From assembly GCA_964396055.1 (NCBI GenBank), contig CAYNDV010000022.1, positions 1-45,731 of the forward strand: DNA of 45,731 nt. The letters run 5' to 3'. Shown here piece after piece: positions 32,043 to 40,731 of the stretch. The notes under the pieces are model-generated. The model was not told the origin of the DNA and made no database searches. It worked only from the letters and a program-made list of their open reading frames with translations. This stretch comes from CAYJPV01 sp964396055 (lineage in GTDB: Bacteria > Acidobacteriota > Vicinamibacteria > Vicinamibacterales > JAKQTR01). The position numbers were made by a program, and so were the translations under genes. Every line of letters begins with the position of its first letter. The first letter of the stretch is position 1.

Positions 32043-33659
32043 GTGCGTGACTGCCTGCCCGCCGCGCGGACCTTCGCCGTGGCGGCCCTCTTCGTGTGGG
32101 CGCCGGGATCCGCGCGGGCGCAGGTCTGCCCCGGACCCGGTCTCACGATCGGCACGATCGGTGTCGAGCGGCTGGAGGTGCTCAGCCCGGGCGACATGGG
32201 CTCCCTCAGCGGGCTGGGGCGGGCGGCGAATGGACTGCACGCGCGCACGCGCGAGCACGTCGTCCGCCGCGAACTCCTGTTCGCGCCGGGCGAGGCCTGC
32301 GACGACGAGCGACTGGCGCAGAGCGAGCGCAACCTCCGGGCGCTCGGCCTCTTCCAGGACGTCTCGATCACGCCGGCCCCTCCCCGTGACGGCGTGACGG
32401 ACGTGACGGTACGCGTGCGCGACGCGTGGACGCTGCGCGTGGGCGCGGATCTCTCGCACGAGGGCGGGTTCACGTCCTGGGAAGCCCGGGCATCGGAAGA
32501 CAACCTGGGCGGATATGGCCTGGTGGCCGGCGTCCGGTACCGGCGCACCTTCGAACGCGATATCGCGTCGGTCTGGGCGGCCGACCACCGGCTGTTCGGA
32601 ACCCGCGAGCGGCTCTGGCTGTCGTGGGAGCAGCGCTCAGACGGGTGGGGCCGGGCGGTGTCGCTGACCAAGCCGTTCCACACCCTCGACACGCCCTGGG
32701 GCCACGACCTGTCCTGGCGCGACGTCCGGGACCACCTGCTGATCTACGAGGGTGGTCTCGTCAGCGAGCGGTACGGGCGACGGATGACCGACGCGAACCT
32801 GACCGCCTCCCGCAGGGTCGGCGGGGACGCAGCCCGGGACGCCTGGCGGCTCACGGCCGGCTATGCCGTGCGCCTCCGGGAGCACGAGCGCCTGCCGGAC
32901 GAGCCCTCACCCTCGCCGCCTCCCTCCCACCGATGGGCGGGCCCGGTGCTCGGCCTCCAGCGCACCAGTCACCGGTATGTGAAGGCGCGCGGCCTGATCG
33001 TGCCCGGCCGGGATCTCGATCTGAACCTCGGCCTCTCGGGGGATCTGAGCCTGTTTGTGTCGCCCCGCATGACCTCGGCGGAGACGGAGGCACGTGTGTT
33101 CGCGGGCGCCTCGGTGTCGGGCGGATTCAGGCTGCCTGGCGGTGGCCTCGCCGTGGCGGGCGCGCGGGGGACGGCCGGACTGGGCGGCCTCGAGCCGCAG
33201 CGCGGCGACATCGCCGGCGATGTCCGTGCGTGGTGGCAGCCGTCGCCGCACCACGTCGTGGCCCTGCTGGCGGAGGGCCGGGCGTTGGTGACGCCCGAAT
33301 CCGGCTCGCTGCTGTACCTGGGCGGATCCGCGGGCCTGCGCGGGTTTCCACAGAACGCCTGGTCGGGCACGCGCCGGATGCTCGTGGTGCTGGAGGAGCG
33401 TCGATATGTCGACTGGACGCCCCTCGGGCTGGTGCGTCCCGGGTTCGTGGCCTTCGTCGAGGTGGGCCGGGTCGGGGGCGATCCGGCCGTGACCTCGGCG
33501 CTACGGACGCACGGCGTGGTGGGAGCCGGCCTGCGCCTGGCCCTGCTGCGGGGAGCCGGCCACTCGGCCGCCCGCCTCGACCTGGCCTGGCCGGTGACGC
33601 CCCGGCCCGATGGCACCCGCCGGCCGCAACTGGTACTCGGCTACCGCGGCGACTTCTGA
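32043..33659 (+). CDS. Outer-membrane BamA/TamA-like barrel protein with one POTRA domain
   Basis: A 538-residue exported protein. The signal covers residues 1-28 (FAVAALFVWAPGSARAQV). One POTRA-like domain at about 40-120 carries REHVVRRELLFAPGEACDDE and SERNLRALGLFQDVSI (in parts). The remaining region is a barrel of the Bac_surface_Ag type, with the conserved LGGSAGLRGFPQNAWSG segment near 430-446 resembling the VRGY/F loop of Omp85 proteins, and a terminal GYRGDF ending in Phe. With only one POTRA domain it is not the essential BamA (usually five) and is more like TamA-short or patatin/two-partner-type Omp85 variants; the cargo is unknown. The GTG at 32043 is chosen because TATAAT lies just upstream; an ATG at 32004 would lie before the promoter. 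Confidence 0.8.
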   Translation: MRDCLPAARTFAVAALFVWAPGSARAQVCPGPGLTIGTIGVERLEVLSPGDMGSLSGLGRAANGLHARTREHVVRRELLFAPGEACDDERLAQSERNLRALGLFQDVSITPAPPRDGVTDVTVRVRDAWTLRVGADLSHEGGFTSWEARASEDNLGGYGLVAGVRYRRTFERDIASVWAADHRLFGTRERLWLSWEQRSDGWGRAVSLTKPFHTLDTPWGHDLSWRDVRDHLLIYEGGLVSERYGRRMTDANLTASRRVGGDAARDAWRLTAGYAVRLREHERLPDEPSPSPPPSHRWAGPVLGLQRTSHRYVKARGLIVPGRDLDLNLGLSGDLSLFVSPRMTSAETEARVFAGASVSGGFRLPGGGLAVAGARGTAGLGGLEPQRGDIAGDVRAWWQPSPHHVVALLAEGRALVTPESGSLLYLGGSAGLRGFPQNAWSGTRRMLVVLEERRYVDWTPLGLVRPGFVAFVEVGRVGGDPAVTSALRTHGVVGAGLRLALLRGAGHSAARLDLAWPVTPRPDGTRRPQLVLGYRGDF

Positions 33660-34294
33660 GCCTCGCGGCGGTGCTTCAGGTATTCGTACACCGCCGGCAG
33701 CACCGAGATGATCACGATGGCGATGATCACCAGGCTGAAGTTCTGCTTGACGATCGGCAGGTTGCCGAAGAAGTAGCCGGCAAACACGCAGACAGCCACC
33801 CACAGGATCCCGCCCACCACGTTGTAGGCCAGGAACTTCCCGTAACTCATCGCGCCGATGCCCGCGACAAACGGCGCGAACGTGCGGACGATGGGCACGA
33901 AGCGGGCGATGATGATGGTCTTGCCGCCGTACTTCTCATAGAAGGCGTGAGTCTTCTTGAGGTGTTCCGGGTTGAACAGCCTCGACTTCTCGAAGTGGAA
34001 GACCTTCGGGCCCAGGTAATGGCCGATCGCGTAGTTCACCGTATCCCCGAGGATCGCCGCCACGCTGAGCAGGACGAACAGCAGCCCGACATCGAGACTG
34101 CCGAGGCCGGCGAAGGTCCCCGCCGCGAACAGCAGCGAGTCGCCCGGCAGGATGGGCGTGACGACCAGCCCGGTCTCGAGAAAAATGATCGTGAACAGCA
34201 GGGCGTACGTGTAGACCCCGTACTGGGCAATGACCTCGGCGAGGTGCCGGTCGAGGTGCAGGAAGAAATCGATGAACCAGCTCACGTACTCCAT
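33641..34294 (-). CDS. DedA-family membrane protein (SNARE-associated/VTT domain)
   Basis: A 217-residue integral membrane protein. The VTT/DedA pattern is plain: FLETGLVVTPILPGDSLLFAAG (in parts), GDTVNYAIGHYLG, FYEKYGGKTIIIARFVPIVRTFAPFVAGIGAMSYGKF (in parts; the ARFVPIVRTFAP box with its two Arg is the family signature) and a C-terminal helix. DedA proteins act in lipid carrier recycling (undecaprenyl phosphate or phosphatidylethanolamine flipping) and proton-dependent stress tolerance in other bacteria. Its 3' end overlaps the BamA-like gene tail-to-tail by 19 bases. GGGAG lies upstream of the ATG at 34294. A TAGAAT -10-like box is at 34342-34337. Confidence 0.94.
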   Translation of the reverse strand: MEYVSWFIDFFLHLDRHLAEVIAQYGVYTYALLFTIIFLETGLVVTPILPGDSLLFAAGTFAGLGSLDVGLLFVLLSVAAILGDTVNYAIGHYLGPKVFHFEKSRLFNPEHLKKTHAFYEKYGGKTIIIARFVPIVRTFAPFVAGIGAMSYGKFLAYNVVGGILWVAVCVFAGYFFGNLPIVKQNFSLVIIAIVIISVLPAVYEYLKHRREAQKSPR

Positions 34295-34335
34295 GCGGGC
34301 TCCCGTCGCACGCCGCCGCAGCGTGCCGAAACGTC

Positions 34336-34342
34336 TATTCTA
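34336..34342. promoter_or_regulatory. Overlapping divergent -10 boxes upstream of DedA and the P-loop operon
   Basis: Plus strand TATTCT (34336-34341) and minus strand TAGAAT (34342-34337) share bases. The minus box lies about 43 bases before the DedA ATG; the plus box lies 110 bases before the first P-loop gene. The rest of 34343-34451 shows nothing coding. Confidence 0.35.
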
Positions 34343-34451
34343 GCGTGTCTGGCGCCCGCGCCGGGGCGCGGCCGGAACCGGCCGGGTTTCGTGGTAACGT
34401 TGCCGGGCGCCCGCCGGCCGTGCTCCCGCCCCGGCGGACGGTGGAGACGCC

Positions 34452-35189
34452 ATGTCCGACATCTTCCGGCACCTGCTCGTGCTCGGCCGCCCCGCCTGCG
34501 GCAAGTCCGAGTTCATCGATTTCCTGAAACACGCCTCGCCTGACGTGCGCCGCGCGCGGCTCCACATCGGCCGCTTCGACGAGGTCGACGACTTCCCGTG
34601 GCTCTGGGAGAAGTTCCAGGACGACGAGATCTGGGCGCGCACCGGCCACGGGCGGCTCTACACGGAGGAGTACATGCCGGGCAACCCCGGCATGGCGCCG
34701 AAGGGCGAGAAACTCTTCGACTGGTGCATGCACAAGTTCAACGCGGTCATCGGGGCCCAGTACCTCGGCCGCGAGGACTTCTTCCGCGACGCGACGCTGC
34801 TCATCGAGTTCTCACGGGGCGGGCAGGACGGCTTCGGGCGCGCGCTCCGCATGCTGGACCCCGCCATCCTGGCGCCGGCGGCGATTCTCTACATCCACGT
34901 GTCGCGCGAGGAGTCGTGGCGACGCAACGTGGCGCGGTACCAGGAGAAGCTCCGCCACTCGATCCTGGCGCACATGGTGCCGAAGGAGACCTACGACTAC
35001 TTCTACGACACGAACGACTGGGCCGGACTGACCGGCGGCGCCCCGGACGGCTGGATGGACGTCAACGGCACCCGGGTGCCCTTCGTGACGATGAACAACG
35101 AGCCGGAATCGACGGACCCGGCCGTCCTCGAGGAGCGGTACGCCGGCGCCCTGGGGCGGCTGTGGGATCTGCGGAGCGGGCGCGCATGA
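34452..35189 (+). CDS. Unclassified P-loop NTPase/kinase-like protein, first of a tandem pair
   Basis: A 245-residue cytoplasmic protein. Its Walker A loop is G12-RPACGK18-S19 right after a beta strand (HLLVLGRP). Further motifs shared with the next gene are GRFDEVDDFPWLWE (40-53), LLIEFSRGGQDGFG (an acidic strand end in the Walker B place), ILYIHVSREESWRRNVARY (a basic, lid-like helix with three Arg), ETYDYFYDTNDW, GGAPDGW and NEPESTDP. A short kinase of the adenylate/nucleoside-kinase-like P-loop group, with the basic segment as lid, is inferred. I do not recognise a named family. GTGGAG lies upstream of the ATG. It opens a four-gene run with 4-base overlap or 1-2-base spacing throughout. 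Confidence 0.78.
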   Translation: MSDIFRHLLVLGRPACGKSEFIDFLKHASPDVRRARLHIGRFDEVDDFPWLWEKFQDDEIWARTGHGRLYTEEYMPGNPGMAPKGEKLFDWCMHKFNAVIGAQYLGREDFFRDATLLIEFSRGGQDGFGRALRMLDPAILAPAAILYIHVSREESWRRNVARYQEKLRHSILAHMVPKETYDYFYDTNDWAGLTGGAPDGWMDVNGTRVPFVTMNNEPESTDPAVLEERYAGALGRLWDLRSGRA

Positions 35190-35935
35190 ACACCGGTGCC
35201 GGGCCGCATCGCCCCTTCACCTTCGATCACCTGTTCGTGCTGGGCCGCCCCGCCGGGGGCAAGAGCGAGTTCATCGACTTCATGAAGAAGGCGCCCGCCG
35301 ATGAACGCGCCCGGCGCTTCGCCATCGGGCGCTTCGAGGAAGTGGACGACTTCCCGTGGCTGTGGGAGGCCTGCGTCGAGGACGACCGGCGCGAGTCCCT
35401 GGGTGAGCCGCGCCTCGTGTCGGAACGCGTGCCCGAGGGCCACAACATCACGCAGGCCGGATTCCGCGGGTCGCTGGTCGATCGGTTCAACGAGACGATT
35501 TGCGGAACGTACCTCGCCCGGCCGGACTTCTACGACGAAGGCACCCTGCTGATCGAGTTCGCGCGCGGCATCGGGGACGGCTTCGGCCCCAGCCTGGCGC
35601 GGTTCCACCCCGACATCCTGCGGCGCGGGGCCATCCTTTACATCGCCGTGTCGTTCGAGGAATCGTACCGGCGCAACGACGCGCGGTACCGCCGGGGCCA
35701 GGAGGAATCGATCCTGTTCCATAAGGTGCCCGACCGCGACATGTACGGCTTCTTCCGCGACAACGACTGGACCGCCCTGACCGGCGGCGCGCCCGACGGC
35801 TGGCTGACGGTGGCCGGCATCCGCCTCCCCTTCGTCTCCATGCCCAACGAGCCCGAGTCGACGGACCCCGACGTCCTCGGCGCCCGCTACGAGGCGGCGC
35901 TCGGCCGGCTCCGCGACCTGGCCCGCACGAGGTAA
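35186..35935 (+). CDS. Unclassified P-loop NTPase/kinase-like protein, second of a tandem pair
   Basis: A 249-residue paralogue of the preceding product; by eye about half of aligned residues are the same. Walker A is G20-RPAGGK26-S27. It keeps GRFEEVDDFPWLWE, LLIEFARGIGDGFG, ILYIAVSFEESYRRNDARY, GGAPDGW, LPFVSMPNEPESTDP and the C-terminal RYEAALGRLRDL. The region between about residues 70 and 105 differs most and may set substrate choice. The ATG overlaps the stop of the first gene (ATGA at 35186-35189), so the two are translationally coupled and may form a heterodimer. Function unknown; the neighbouring transporter and deaminase suggest a phosphorylated nucleoside or sugar. Confidence 0.78.
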   Translation: MNTGAGPHRPFTFDHLFVLGRPAGGKSEFIDFMKKAPADERARRFAIGRFEEVDDFPWLWEACVEDDRRESLGEPRLVSERVPEGHNITQAGFRGSLVDRFNETICGTYLARPDFYDEGTLLIEFARGIGDGFGPSLARFHPDILRRGAILYIAVSFEESYRRNDARYRRGQEESILFHKVPDRDMYGFFRDNDWTALTGGAPDGWLTVAGIRLPFVSMPNEPESTDPDVLGARYEAALGRLRDLARTR

Positions 35936-35937
35936 CC

Positions 35938-37236
35938 ATGCGCAACCCGATGAACCACTCGCCCGAGTACCGGCGCCGCCGCTTCATGAACTGGTTCCCC
36001 CTCGGCCTCACGTACGCGACGTACTACATGGGCCGCTACAACCTGAACGTCTCGTCGACGACGATGATGGACCAGTTCAGCCTGACGAAGGCCGACTTCG
36101 GCATGATCGCCACGGCGGGGTTCTGGACCTACGCCCTCGCGGTCATCTTCAACGGGCCGCTGGCGGATCGCATCGGCGGCAAGAAGGCGATCCTCATCGG
36201 CGCGGCCGGCGCCTGCGCCCTGAACCTGCTGATCGGGGCCCTCTTCCTCAACGGCTGGCAGACGAAGATCGTCGTGGGGATGTCGTTGCTCTACGCCGTG
36301 AACCAGTACTTCCAGTCGTTCGGCGCCCTGTCGGTCGTCAAGGTCAACGCGCCGTGGTTCCACGTCAAGGAACGGGGGATCTTCGGCGGGGTCTTCGGGA
36401 TGATGATCTCGTCGGGGTACTTCCTGGCGCTGACGGTCGGCGGCTGGATCCTGTCGTGGATGGCCTGGTACTGGGTGTTCATCATCCCGTCGATCCTGCT
36501 GGCCGTGATGTTCGTCGTGGACTGGGTCCTGGTGAAGGACAAGCCCTCGCAGGCCGGCTTTCAGGACTTCGATACGGGAGACGCCACGTCGAAGGACGTC
36601 GACAAGGACAAGCCCGTGGACATCGGGTACCTGGTCAAGCGGGTGTTCTCCAACCGCGTCATCCTGACCATCATCGTCGCCGAGTTCTGCACGGGCTTCG
36701 TGCGGCAGGGCGTCCTGCTGTGGTTCGTGCCGTTCCTCAAGGAAGTCCACCACATCGATCACGGCACCGCGCTGTTTTCGATCGCGTCCACCGGCATCAC
36801 GGTGGGCGGCATCCTCGGCGGCCTGCTCTGCGGGTACCTGTCGGATCGGGTGTTCCAGTCGCGGCGGCCGCCCGTGGCCTTCATCTTCTACCTCGGCCAG
36901 ATCGTGGCGCTGCTCTGGCTCGGCGCCAACACGTCGCCGGTGATCGCGGCGTTCCTGATCCCGTTTGTGTGCATGTGGATCTTCGGCGTGCACGGCATGC
37001 TGTCGGCCACGTCGGCCATGGACTTCGGCGGCACCAAGGCCGCCGCCACCGTGACGGGCATCTGCGACGGCGTGCAGTACCTCGCGTCCGGCCTCACCGG
37101 GTTCCTGCTCGGCGGCCTGCTCGACCAGTACGGGTGGGGCACGTGGACGTGGATGATCATTCCGTTCTCGGTGGCCGGCGCCTTGTTGATGACGCGTCTC
37201 TGGCACGAGACGCCGCTCAGGAAGCACGCGCACTGA
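35938..37236 (+). CDS. MFS transporter of the organophosphate:phosphate antiporter (OPA/GlpT-UhpT) type
   Basis: A 432-residue membrane protein with about twelve helices. The N-terminal region YATYYMGRYNLNVSSTTM followed by LTKADFGMIATAGFWTYALA and GPLADRIGGKKAIL (in parts) follows the OPA family, whose members (GlpT, UhpT, UhpC) exchange phosphate for phosphorylated sugars or glycerol-3-phosphate; the Arg in the first helix of OPA proteins is matched by R33 in MGRYN. A central cytoplasmic loop holds an acidic-basic segment (TGDATSKDVDKDKP). The second half repeats the MFS signature (GLLCGYLSDRVFQSRR). It begins 2 bases after the second P-loop gene and ends 1 base before the deaminase gene, so all are one transcript. 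Substrate not provable from sequence. Confidence 0.9.
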   Translation: MRNPMNHSPEYRRRRFMNWFPLGLTYATYYMGRYNLNVSSTTMMDQFSLTKADFGMIATAGFWTYALAVIFNGPLADRIGGKKAILIGAAGACALNLLIGALFLNGWQTKIVVGMSLLYAVNQYFQSFGALSVVKVNAPWFHVKERGIFGGVFGMMISSGYFLALTVGGWILSWMAWYWVFIIPSILLAVMFVVDWVLVKDKPSQAGFQDFDTGDATSKDVDKDKPVDIGYLVKRVFSNRVILTIIVAEFCTGFVRQGVLLWFVPFLKEVHHIDHGTALFSIASTGITVGGILGGLLCGYLSDRVFQSRRPPVAFIFYLGQIVALLWLGANTSPVIAAFLIPFVCMWIFGVHGMLSATSAMDFGGTKAAATVTGICDGVQYLASGLTGFLLGGLLDQYGWGTWTWMIIPFSVAGALLMTRLWHETPLRKHAH

Positions 37237-37237
37237 C

Positions 37238-38362
37238 GTGCTGACCTGCGAACTCCACCGCCACTTCGAGGCGGGCCTGACGCCCGAGAGCCTCGCGCGC
37301 CTGGCGCAGCGCCATGGCGTGACGGTGGCCCGGACCCGGACCGGCGCCCTCATCGACGGCGTCGACCCCCAGGATCCGGAGTCGATCCGCCGCTACTACC
37401 GCTCGGTGGCGGCCGGGTTTGGCGCCCCAGACGGCGCGGCGCGCTTCATCGACTCGTTCGGCCTGCCCCTGTCGGTCCTGCGGTCGCTCGAGGACCTCGA
37501 GGCCGCCGTGTTCGAGCAACTCGTGGCGTGCGCGGACGCCGGCAGCATCCACACGGAACTGCGCGGCTCCCCCTACACCTACCAGGAGCACGTCCAGGCC
37601 TCCATCGACGAGATCGCCGACGCCCTGATCGCCGGCGTCGATCGGGCGTGGTCGGAGCGGCGCGTGAGCGGGACGTTCATCCTCGCGTTCAGCCGTCAGA
37701 AGGGCCTGCCCGGTTGCGATCCCAGGGCGCCCGGCGGGCAGGCGGGTCCCGTCGCGAGCCTGGCGGCCGCGCGCCATCGGGCCGACCGTCCGGTCGGGCT
37801 CGATATCGCGGGTTTTCCGGAACGGCCGTTCCCGCCGCGCGCGTTCGCCGCCGCGATGGCCCCGGCCCGGGAGGCGGGCGTGCCGATCACGGTTCACGCC
37901 GGGGAGCAGGGCCGGCCGCCCGACTTCGCCGACGCGCCGGCGGCCTCGATTGTCGAGGCGGTCGAGCACCTCGGCGCCTGCCGGATCGGCCACGGCACGT
38001 CGCTCGTGGCCTCGCCGGAGGCGCGGGCCTTCGTGCGCGGCCGCGCCGTCGCGATTGAGTGTTGCCCGGTGTCGAACGACCGGATGGGGTTTATGCCCCT
38101 GGGCGCACACCCGCTGCCCCTGTTCCTCGCCGAGGCGCTCGCCGTCTCGCTGAACACCGACGACCCCCTGATGTTCGGGCCCTTCACCGTCGCCGAGACT
38201 TTCGCGGCGATCGCGGGCCCGCTGGGGTTGGCGCCCGGGGACCTGGCCACCTGCACCGCGCACGCACTGGAGGCCGCGTTCGTCACTCCCGAGCGGCGCG
38301 CGTTGCTGCGCCGGCGGCTGTCGGCCGGGCGGAATCCGACGGACGACCCGCCGCCGGCGTAA
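37238..38362 (+). CDS. Adenosine deaminase-family metallohydrolase
   Basis: A 374-residue amidohydrolase of the adenosine/AMP/aminodeoxyfutalosine deaminase group. Zinc and catalytic residues are in place: H7 and H9 in ELHRHFEAGL, H220 and E223 in VHAGEQG, the RIGHGTSL segment, and D308/D309 in LNTDDPLMF. Canonical adenosine deaminases have an HLxG[SC] form at the first site; the HRHFEAG variant suggests a distinct subgroup, so the substrate could be adenosine, another purine nucleoside or aminodeoxyfutalosine. The GTG at 37238 follows the transporter stop by one base. A 70-residue region rich in Arg and Ala (about 160-200) differs from classical enzymes. It is the last gene of the P-loop operon; the next gene has its own -10 box. 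Confidence 0.9.
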   Translation: MLTCELHRHFEAGLTPESLARLAQRHGVTVARTRTGALIDGVDPQDPESIRRYYRSVAAGFGAPDGAARFIDSFGLPLSVLRSLEDLEAAVFEQLVACADAGSIHTELRGSPYTYQEHVQASIDEIADALIAGVDRAWSERRVSGTFILAFSRQKGLPGCDPRAPGGQAGPVASLAAARHRADRPVGLDIAGFPERPFPPRAFAAAMAPAREAGVPITVHAGEQGRPPDFADAPAASIVEAVEHLGACRIGHGTSLVASPEARAFVRGRAVAIECCPVSNDRMGFMPLGAHPLPLFLAEALAVSLNTDDPLMFGPFTVAETFAAIAGPLGLAPGDLATCTAHALEAAFVTPERRALLRRRLSAGRNPTDDPPPA

Positions 38363-38440
38363 CCGCAGCCGCCCCGCGTGTATCCCTGAGCAGGAGGGGT
38401 CCGGCCGCCCCGGCACGCCATCGGCGTCCCGGCGGCGGGG

Positions 38441-38446
38441 TATACT
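38441..38446 (+). promoter_or_regulatory. -10 box (TATACT) for isocitrate dehydrogenase
   Basis: TATACT lies 45 bases before the ATG at 38492, with AAGGAG 6 bases before the ATG. No good -35. The 38363-38491 interval otherwise shows nothing coding. Confidence 0.5.
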
Positions 38447-38491
38447 GCCCACTCGCGATCTGCGTCATCCCCCTGGCCTGAAGGAGCCGTC

Positions 38492-40726
38492 ATGCAGCCC
38501 AAGACGTCAACGATCATCTGGACGCACACGGACGAGGCGCCCGCCCTCGCCACCTACTCGTTTCTTCCGGTCGTGCGGGCGTTCACGAAAGATACCGGCG
38601 TCGACGTCGACCTGCGCGACATCTCGCTCTCGGGCCGGATTCTCGCCAGCTTCCCGGAACGGCTCTCCGCATCGCAGCGCGTCTCCGACGACCTCACGCT
38701 GCTCGGCAATCTGGCCCAGACGCCCGAGGCCAATATCATCAAGCTGCCGAACATCTCGGCATCCATCCCGCAGCTGAAGGACGCCATCCGCGAGCTCCAG
38801 GCCCAGGGCTACGATGTCCCCGACTACCCCGAGGCGCCGGGGAACGACGAGGAGAAGGCTCTCCAGGCCCGATACGCGAAGGTGCTGGGCAGTGCCGTGA
38901 ACCCTGTCCTGCGCGAGGGCAACTCGGATCGCCGGTCGCCGCTCTCGGTGAAGGCTTTTGCCCGCAAGCACCCGCACAAGCTCGGGGCGTGGCCGGCCGA
39001 CTCGCGCTCGCACGTGGCCCACATGACGGACGGCGATTTCTACGGCAGCGAGAACTCGATCACCGTGGCCGGGCCGACCGACGTCCGGTACGAATTCGTC
39101 GCCGCCGACGGCACCGTGACCGTGCTGAAGAAGAAGCTGGCCCTGCTGGCGGGCGAGGTGCTCGACACGTCCGTGATGCACGTGGCGCCGCTGCGCAGCT
39201 TCTTCGAGGCGGAGATCGCGGACGCGAAGGCCAGGGGCCTGCTGCTGTCGCTCCACCTCAAGTGCACGATGATGAAGGTGTCGGATCCGGTCATCTTCGG
39301 CCACGCCGTCGACGTGTTCTTCAGGCCCGTGTTCGAGAAGCACGCCGCCGTCTTTGCCCGCCTCGGGATCAACCCGAACAACGGCCTCGGCGACCTCTAC
39401 GCGAAGATCAAGGCCCTGCCCGCCGACCAGCAGGCGGACATCGAGGCCGACATCACGGCGGTCTACGGGACCCGGCCGGCGCTGGCAATGGTCGACTCGG
39501 ACCGCGGCATCACCAACCTGCACGTCCCGAACGACATCATCGTCGACGCCTCGATGCCGGTGGTCGTGCGGGAATCCGGGCGCATGTGGGGCCCGGACGG
39601 CAAGCTGCACGACACCAAGGCGCTCATCCCCGACCGCTGCTACGCCGGCATCTACAAGACGATCGTCGAGGACTGCCAGGCGCACGGTGCGTTCAACCCT
39701 GCCACCATGGGCAGCGTGCCGAACGTGGGCCTGATGGCCCAGAAGGCCGAGGAGTACGGGTCGCACGACAAGACCTTCGTGGCGGCCGGGCCGGGCACGA
39801 TCCGCGTGGTCGACGACGCGACGGGCCGGACGCTGCTCGAGCAGCGGGTCGACACGGGCGATATCTTCCGTTCGTGCCAGACCAAGGACGTGGCCATCCG
39901 CGACTGGGTAAAGCTGGCCGTCCGCCGGGCTCGCGCGACCGGTGCGCCGGCGGTCTTCTGGCTGGATCGACACCGCGCCCACGACGCGCAGGTGATCGCC
40001 AAGGTCGAGGCGTACCTGGCCGGGCACGACACCACCGGCCTCGATATCCGCATCCTGTCGCCCGTGGACGCGATGACGTTCTCGCTCGAGCGCATCCGCC
40101 AGGGGCTCGACACGATCTCCGTGACCGGCAATGTCCTGCGCGACTACCTGACAGACCTGTTCCCGATCCTGGAGATTGGCACGTCGGCCAAGATGCTGTC
40201 GGTGGTGCCCCTGCTGGCGGGCGGCGGCCTGTTTGAAACCGGCGCGGGCGGGTCGGCGCCGAAGCACGTGCAGCAGTTCCAGAAGGAGGGCTACCTGCGC
40301 TGGGACTCGCTGGGTGAGTTCTCGGCCCTGGCCGCGTCGTTCGAGCACATCGGGGCGTCGTCGGGCAATGTGAAGGCCGCGCTGCTGGCCGAGACGCTCG
40401 ATCAGGCCATCGGGAAGTTCCTCGACACCAACAAGTCGCCGGCCCGCAGGGTGGGCGAGATCGACAACCGCGGCAGCCACTTCTATCTCGCCATGTACTG
40501 GGCCGAGGCCCTGGCGACCCAGACGAAGGACGAGGCCCTGCAGGCCAGGTTCCGGGGCGTGGCCGCGGCCCTGGCCGCGAACGAAGCGCGGATCAACGCG
40601 GAACTCATCGGCGCCCAGGGCCGCCCGGTCGACATCGGCGGCTACTACCATCCCGATCCCGTGAAGGCCGGCGCAGCCATGCGGCCCAGCCCCGCCCTGA
40701 ACGCGATCATCGACGCGCTGCAGTAA
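38492..40726 (+). CDS. icd: NADP-dependent isocitrate dehydrogenase, monomeric type
   Basis: Converts isocitrate to 2-oxoglutarate with NADP+ in the TCA cycle. The 744-residue length is typical for the monomeric class (about 740), unlike the 420-residue dimeric enzymes. Family wording runs throughout: IIWTHTDEAPALATYSFLPVV (in parts), PNISASIPQLKDAI, NPVLREGNSDRRSP (substrate loop), HMTDGDFYGSE, LLSLHLKCTMMKVSDP, LGDLYAKI, MSVVPLLAGGG-like LSVVPLLAGGGLFETGAGGSAPKH, and DNRGSHFYLAMYWA. All key Arg, Lys and Asp sites of the family appear kept. AAGGAG precedes the ATG. It is transcribed alone and closed by a long GC hairpin. Confidence 0.97.
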   Translation: MQPKTSTIIWTHTDEAPALATYSFLPVVRAFTKDTGVDVDLRDISLSGRILASFPERLSASQRVSDDLTLLGNLAQTPEANIIKLPNISASIPQLKDAIRELQAQGYDVPDYPEAPGNDEEKALQARYAKVLGSAVNPVLREGNSDRRSPLSVKAFARKHPHKLGAWPADSRSHVAHMTDGDFYGSENSITVAGPTDVRYEFVAADGTVTVLKKKLALLAGEVLDTSVMHVAPLRSFFEAEIADAKARGLLLSLHLKCTMMKVSDPVIFGHAVDVFFRPVFEKHAAVFARLGINPNNGLGDLYAKIKALPADQQADIEADITAVYGTRPALAMVDSDRGITNLHVPNDIIVDASMPVVVRESGRMWGPDGKLHDTKALIPDRCYAGIYKTIVEDCQAHGAFNPATMGSVPNVGLMAQKAEEYGSHDKTFVAAGPGTIRVVDDATGRTLLEQRVDTGDIFRSCQTKDVAIRDWVKLAVRRARATGAPAVFWLDRHRAHDAQVIAKVEAYLAGHDTTGLDIRILSPVDAMTFSLERIRQGLDTISVTGNVLRDYLTDLFPILEIGTSAKMLSVVPLLAGGGLFETGAGGSAPKHVQQFQKEGYLRWDSLGEFSALAASFEHIGASSGNVKAALLAETLDQAIGKFLDTNKSPARRVGEIDNRGSHFYLAMYWAEALATQTKDEALQARFRGVAAALAANEARINAELIGAQGRPVDIGGYYHPDPVKAGAAMRPSPALNAIIDALQ

Positions 40727-40731
40727 CTCCC

